Assembly: GCA_963722415.1 (NCBI GenBank)
Contig: CAVRNI010000057.1
Span: forward strand, 62,001-126,000
Reading direction: 5' to 3'
Origin: JALOLG01 sp963722415
Lineage (GTDB): Bacteria; Actinomycetota; Acidimicrobiia; Acidimicrobiales; Ilumatobacteraceae
DNA: 64,000 nucleotides
The position numbers were made by a program, and so were the translations under genes. Below are positions 61,060 through 64,000 of this stretch, piece by piece. Below the pieces are notes generated by a model. It searched no databases and had not been told where the DNA came from. It saw only the letters and a list, made by a program, of their open reading frames with translations. The stretch's first letter is position 1. Each line of letters starts with the position of its first letter.

Positions 61060-63901
61060 ATGGAACTCGCCAACAACCCCCCGCACGACCAGTGGCACGA
61101 CTGGACCGAGCTCGACGCCAAGGCGTGGCCGGATCGGGTCGAACGCCACTACACGCTCGTGCCGACGACGTGTTTCAACTGCGAAGCGGCGTGCGGTCTC
61201 ACCGCCTACGTCGATCGCGACACCGGTGAGATCACCAAGTTCGAGGGCAACCCTGAACACCCGGCGAGTCGCGGCCGCAACTGCGCCAAGGGACCGGCGA
61301 CGCTCAACCAGGTCCACGACCCCGAGCGGGTGCTGCATCCGCTGAAGCGCGCGGGCGAGCGAGGAGCGGGCAGCTGGGAACGCGTCACGTGGGACCAGGC
61401 ACTCGACGAGATCGGTGCCCGCATCCGTCGGGCATTCGAGGAGGGCCGTCGCAACGAGGTGATGTACCACGTCGGCCGCCCCGGCGAGGACGGCTACACC
61501 GACCGCGTGTTGAAGGCGTGGAACGTCGACGGCCACAACAGCCACACCAACATCTGCTCATCGAACGCGCGAATCGGCTACCAGTCGTGGATGGGTCACG
61601 ACCGCCCGTCGTCGGACTTCGCCAACGCCGAGGTGATCTTCCTCATCTCGTCGCACCTCGAGGCCGGTCACTACTTCAACCCGCACGCCCAGCGGATCAT
61701 GGAAGCCAAGGCCAAGGGCGCGACCGTGATCTGCGTCGATCCCGCGGCTGTCGAACACCGGCGCCAAGGCCGACTTCTGGTTGGCGCCGTGGCCGGGCAC
61801 CGAGCCGGTGATGCTGCTCGCGATCGCCCGCCTGCTGATCGAAGACGGCACATGGCAGCGCGAGTTCGTGCGCCGCTGGGTCAACTGGGAGACGTTCCTC
61901 GCCGAGGTCCGACCCGACCTGCCGCACGTGTTCGAGTCGGTCGAGCAGGCCCTGCTCGACCACTACGCCGAGTTCACGATCGAGCGGGCCGAGCGCGTCT
62001 GCGGCGTCTCCGGCGACACGCTCCGCACGATCGCCGGGATCATCGGCCGCCATCCCACCAAGCTCGCGTCGCACACGTGGCGCGCCGCCGGCGCCGGCAA
62101 CCTCGGCGGATGGCAGGTCGCGCGGTGCCTGTTCTTCCTCAACGTGCTCACCGGATCGGTTGGCACGGAGGGCGGCACGAACGGCAACGGTTGGAACAAG
62201 TTCGTCGCCGATCCGTTCAAGCCTGCTCCTCCCGTCGACAGCTGGAACGAGCTGACCTGGCCGATCGAATATCCGCTCGCGTACCACGAGATGTCGATGC
62301 TGCTCCCCCACTTCCTCCTCGACGGCCGGGGCAAGCTCGACACCTACTTCAGTCGCGTCTACAACCCGGTGTGGACGAACCCCGACGGGTTCAGCTGGCT
62401 GGAGGCGTTGAAGGACGAGACCCGCATCGAGTGTCACGTGGCGCTCACGCCCACGTGGTCGGAGACGGCGTGGTTCGCCGACTACGTGTTGCCGATGGGC
62501 GTCGGCGCCGAGCGCCACGACATCGCCAGCTTCGAGACCCACGCCGGACGGTGGATCGGCTTTCGCCAGCCGGTGCTGCGCCGCTACGCCGAGCTCAACG
62601 GCGAAGCAGTCGGCCCGGAGCGGCGCACGCACGAGTTCAACCCCGGCGAGGTGTGGGAGGAGAACGAGTTCTGGATCGACCTGTCGTGGCGCATCGATCC
62701 CGACGGCTCGCTCGGCATCCGGCAGTGGTTCGAGAGCGACGACCACCCCGGCACTCCCGTCGGTGTCGACGAGTACTACGGGCGGGTCTTCACCGACGGC
62801 GTCCCCGGGCTCGCCGAGGCGGCGGCGGCCGCCGGGGTGACACCCCTCGAGTTCATGCGCGACCGCGGCGCCTACGCCGTGCCGGGCGACACGTATCTGC
62901 CGTACGAGCGGATCGTCGCCGCGGCCGATGTCGCTGACTGCGCGCCTGACGAAGCCGGCGTGTACCGCCGAGCCGGCACCGCAGGCGCGTGGGATCACCG
63001 TGCCGAAGCCCTCGCCACGACGAAGCTCGACGGTCTTGGCGACGGGTCGCCGGCGGTCGACGTCGACGGCGAGGCGAGAGTCGGCTTCCCGACACCGTCG
63101 AAGAAGCTCGAGCTGTACTCGACGACGTTGCGCGACTGGGGCTGGCCCGAGCACGCGACGCCGGGGTGGATCCCATCGCACGTGCACTGGGAGGACCTCG
63201 ACCTGGCGGGTGACGAGCGGATCCTGCTGCCCACGTTCCGGATCCCGACGCTGGTCCACACCCGCTCGGCGAACAGCAAGTGGCTGAACGAGATCAGCCA
63301 CCGGCATCCGCTGTGGATCCATCCGTCCGACGCCGAAGCGCTCGGCATCGAGGAGAACGGCCTGGTGCGCATCACGACGCGGATCGGGCATTTCGTGATC
63401 GAGGCGTGGCGCACCGAGGGGATCCGGCCGGGCGTCGTCGCCGCGTCCCACCACATGGGTCGCTGGCGTCTCGACGACACCGCCCGGTCGTGGAACACGG
63501 GCAGTGCCCGCCTCACGACCGACGGGACGCGGTGGTCGCTGCGGCGGACGAACGGCGACATGGCGTACGCCAGCGACGACGCCGACACGGCCCGGATCTG
63601 GTGGCACGACACCGGTGTCCACCAGAACCTCACGTTCGCGGTGCAGCCCGACCCGATCTCGGGCATGCACTGCTGGCACCAGCGGGTGCGCGTCACGCCC
63701 GCACTCGCCGACGACGAGTACGGCGATGTCGTCGTCGACACGGCCAGCTCGCGGGCCGCCTACCGCGAGTGGCTCGCCAAGACCCGGCCCGGGCCGGGGC
63801 CCGGCAACCTGCGCCGCCCGTTGTGGTTCGCCCGGCCGATGAAGCCGGCGGCGGCCGCCTACCTGTACGCAAATCCCGACCCAGCTAGTGTGGAATTGTG
63901 A
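61060..63901 (+). CDS. Molybdopterin oxidoreductase catalytic subunit (PsrA/PhsA-like; one frameshift)
   Basis: A protein of about 947 residues. The N-terminal 4Fe-4S motif is TTCFNCEAACGLTAYVD...GRNCAKG (C-x2-C-x3-C...C). Molybdenum region: HNSHTNICSSNARIGYQSWM, with Cys a likely Mo ligand, as in polysulfide/thiosulfate reductases. At CCC 61741-61743 the frame breaks; with one C fewer it reads VDPRLSNTGAKADFWLAPWP, the standard sequence. It continues HTWRAAGAGNLGGWQVARCL, TPTWSETAWFADYVLPMGVG and the C-terminal cap RTRSANSKWLNEISHRHPLW-like block. No Tat signal is seen, so it may act in the cytoplasm. It forms a two-gene complex with the Fe-S/NrfD fusion 12 bases upstream. Substrate unknown. 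Confidence 0.88.
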
Positions 63902-64000
63902 CGAGCGAGTTCCGCGACGGCGCCCGGACGATCGACCGGACGAGCCCGCTCCCGCTGTGGGCCCAGCTCGAGGCCGAGCTGCGCCGCCGCCTGGAAGTGG
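63898..64000 (+). CDS. GntR family regulator, N-terminal fragment, runs off right edge
   Basis: GTG 63898 overlaps the stop of the molybdoenzyme gene (GTGA). The 34 residues visible contain RTSPLPLWAQLEAELRRRLE, the start of the GntR winged-helix domain (P.P.Y.Q....R..I..G). Coupling to the molybdoenzyme suggests it regulates that complex. The rest lies outside the window. Confidence 0.75.
   Translation, partial: MTSEFRDGARTIDRTSPLPLWAQLEAELRRRLEV

Noticed and set aside
1..64000. tRNA, rRNA, riboswitch, insertion sequence or phage attachment site
   Set aside because: Looked for cloverleaf-like and conserved rRNA stretches, transposase motifs and long terminal inverted repeats; none found by eye. 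A tRNAscan-SE and Rfam search would settle it.

Overview
The window is very GC-rich, uses GTG starts freely, and packs its genes into tight runs joined by ATGA and GTGA overlaps. It carries several actinobacterial traits: two LLM-class (F420/FMN-type) oxidoreductases, a wax-ester synthase/DGAT-type acyltransferase, steroid/lipid-type P450s, FadD-like CoA ligases and MarR/TetR regulators. The secreted protease at 50195 ends in three repeats of the 'VPL..P.R.LDTR ... DV.GYF' kind that I associate with Acidimicrobiia. An uncultured or marine Acidimicrobiia (Ilumatobacter-like) chromosome is the best guess. I saw no rRNA, tRNA, CRISPR array, transposase or phage gene.

Layout. 1-3055: the start of an acyl-CoA synthetase, a divergent diadenylate cyclase and an MFS exporter. 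3076-9253: a P450 and a complete branched-chain-amino-acid-type ABC transporter (LivK, F, H and an M-G fusion), each preceded by a related 16-bp inverted repeat. 9274-12130: small enzymes (DinB-like, GNAT, VOC) and a glutamine-synthetase-like ligase. 12239-15160: an operon of a gamma-glutamyl hydrolase, an acyl-CoA dehydrogenase and a 2,5-dihydroxypyridine-dioxygenase-like protein. 15841-20330: an AhpD-like protein, a decayed duplicate of it joined to a 5'-truncated ceramidase-like gene, an alpha/beta hydrolase and a flavin monooxygenase. 20411-25970: a TIR membrane protein, a cobalt-type nitrile hydratase operon, a class I amidotransferase, a second P450 and a rhodanese. 25987-31578: small enzymes, a LigB-type extradiol dioxygenase, MarR, a hydrolase, a nitroreductase and an enoyl-CoA hydratase. 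31621-38178: two LLM oxidoreductases, a CoA ligase, and beta-phosphoglucomutase with a GH65 phosphorylase. 38203-47325: a broken acyl-CoA dehydrogenase and a mixed run including a RecB-like nuclease, PAP2, DsbA-like and WS/DGAT proteins. 47415-53763: an SDR, overlapping S9 and S8 peptidases and an FMN reductase. 53768-59423: NudC, a persulfide-dioxygenase/rhodanese protein and two TetR loci. 59503-64000: an Fe-S/NrfD fusion with a molybdopterin oxidoreductase, then the start of a GntR regulator.

How the genes may work together. The inverted repeat (consensus about CRTTYGGTACCRAACG) lies upstream of the first P450, the Liv transporter, the gamma-glutamyl hydrolase operon and the LigB dioxygenase. 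It may define one regulon for uptake and breakdown of a nitrogenous, possibly aromatic, compound by hydroxylation, gamma-glutamylation, ring cleavage and acyl-CoA oxidation. This is inference, but it is the most interesting hypothesis in the window.

Caveat. More than fifteen otherwise well-conserved genes are split by single-base frameshifts, and several are repaired by removing one base from a run of identical bases. The consensus probably contains homopolymer errors, so frameshifted genes are annotated across both frames and are not assumed to be pseudogenes.
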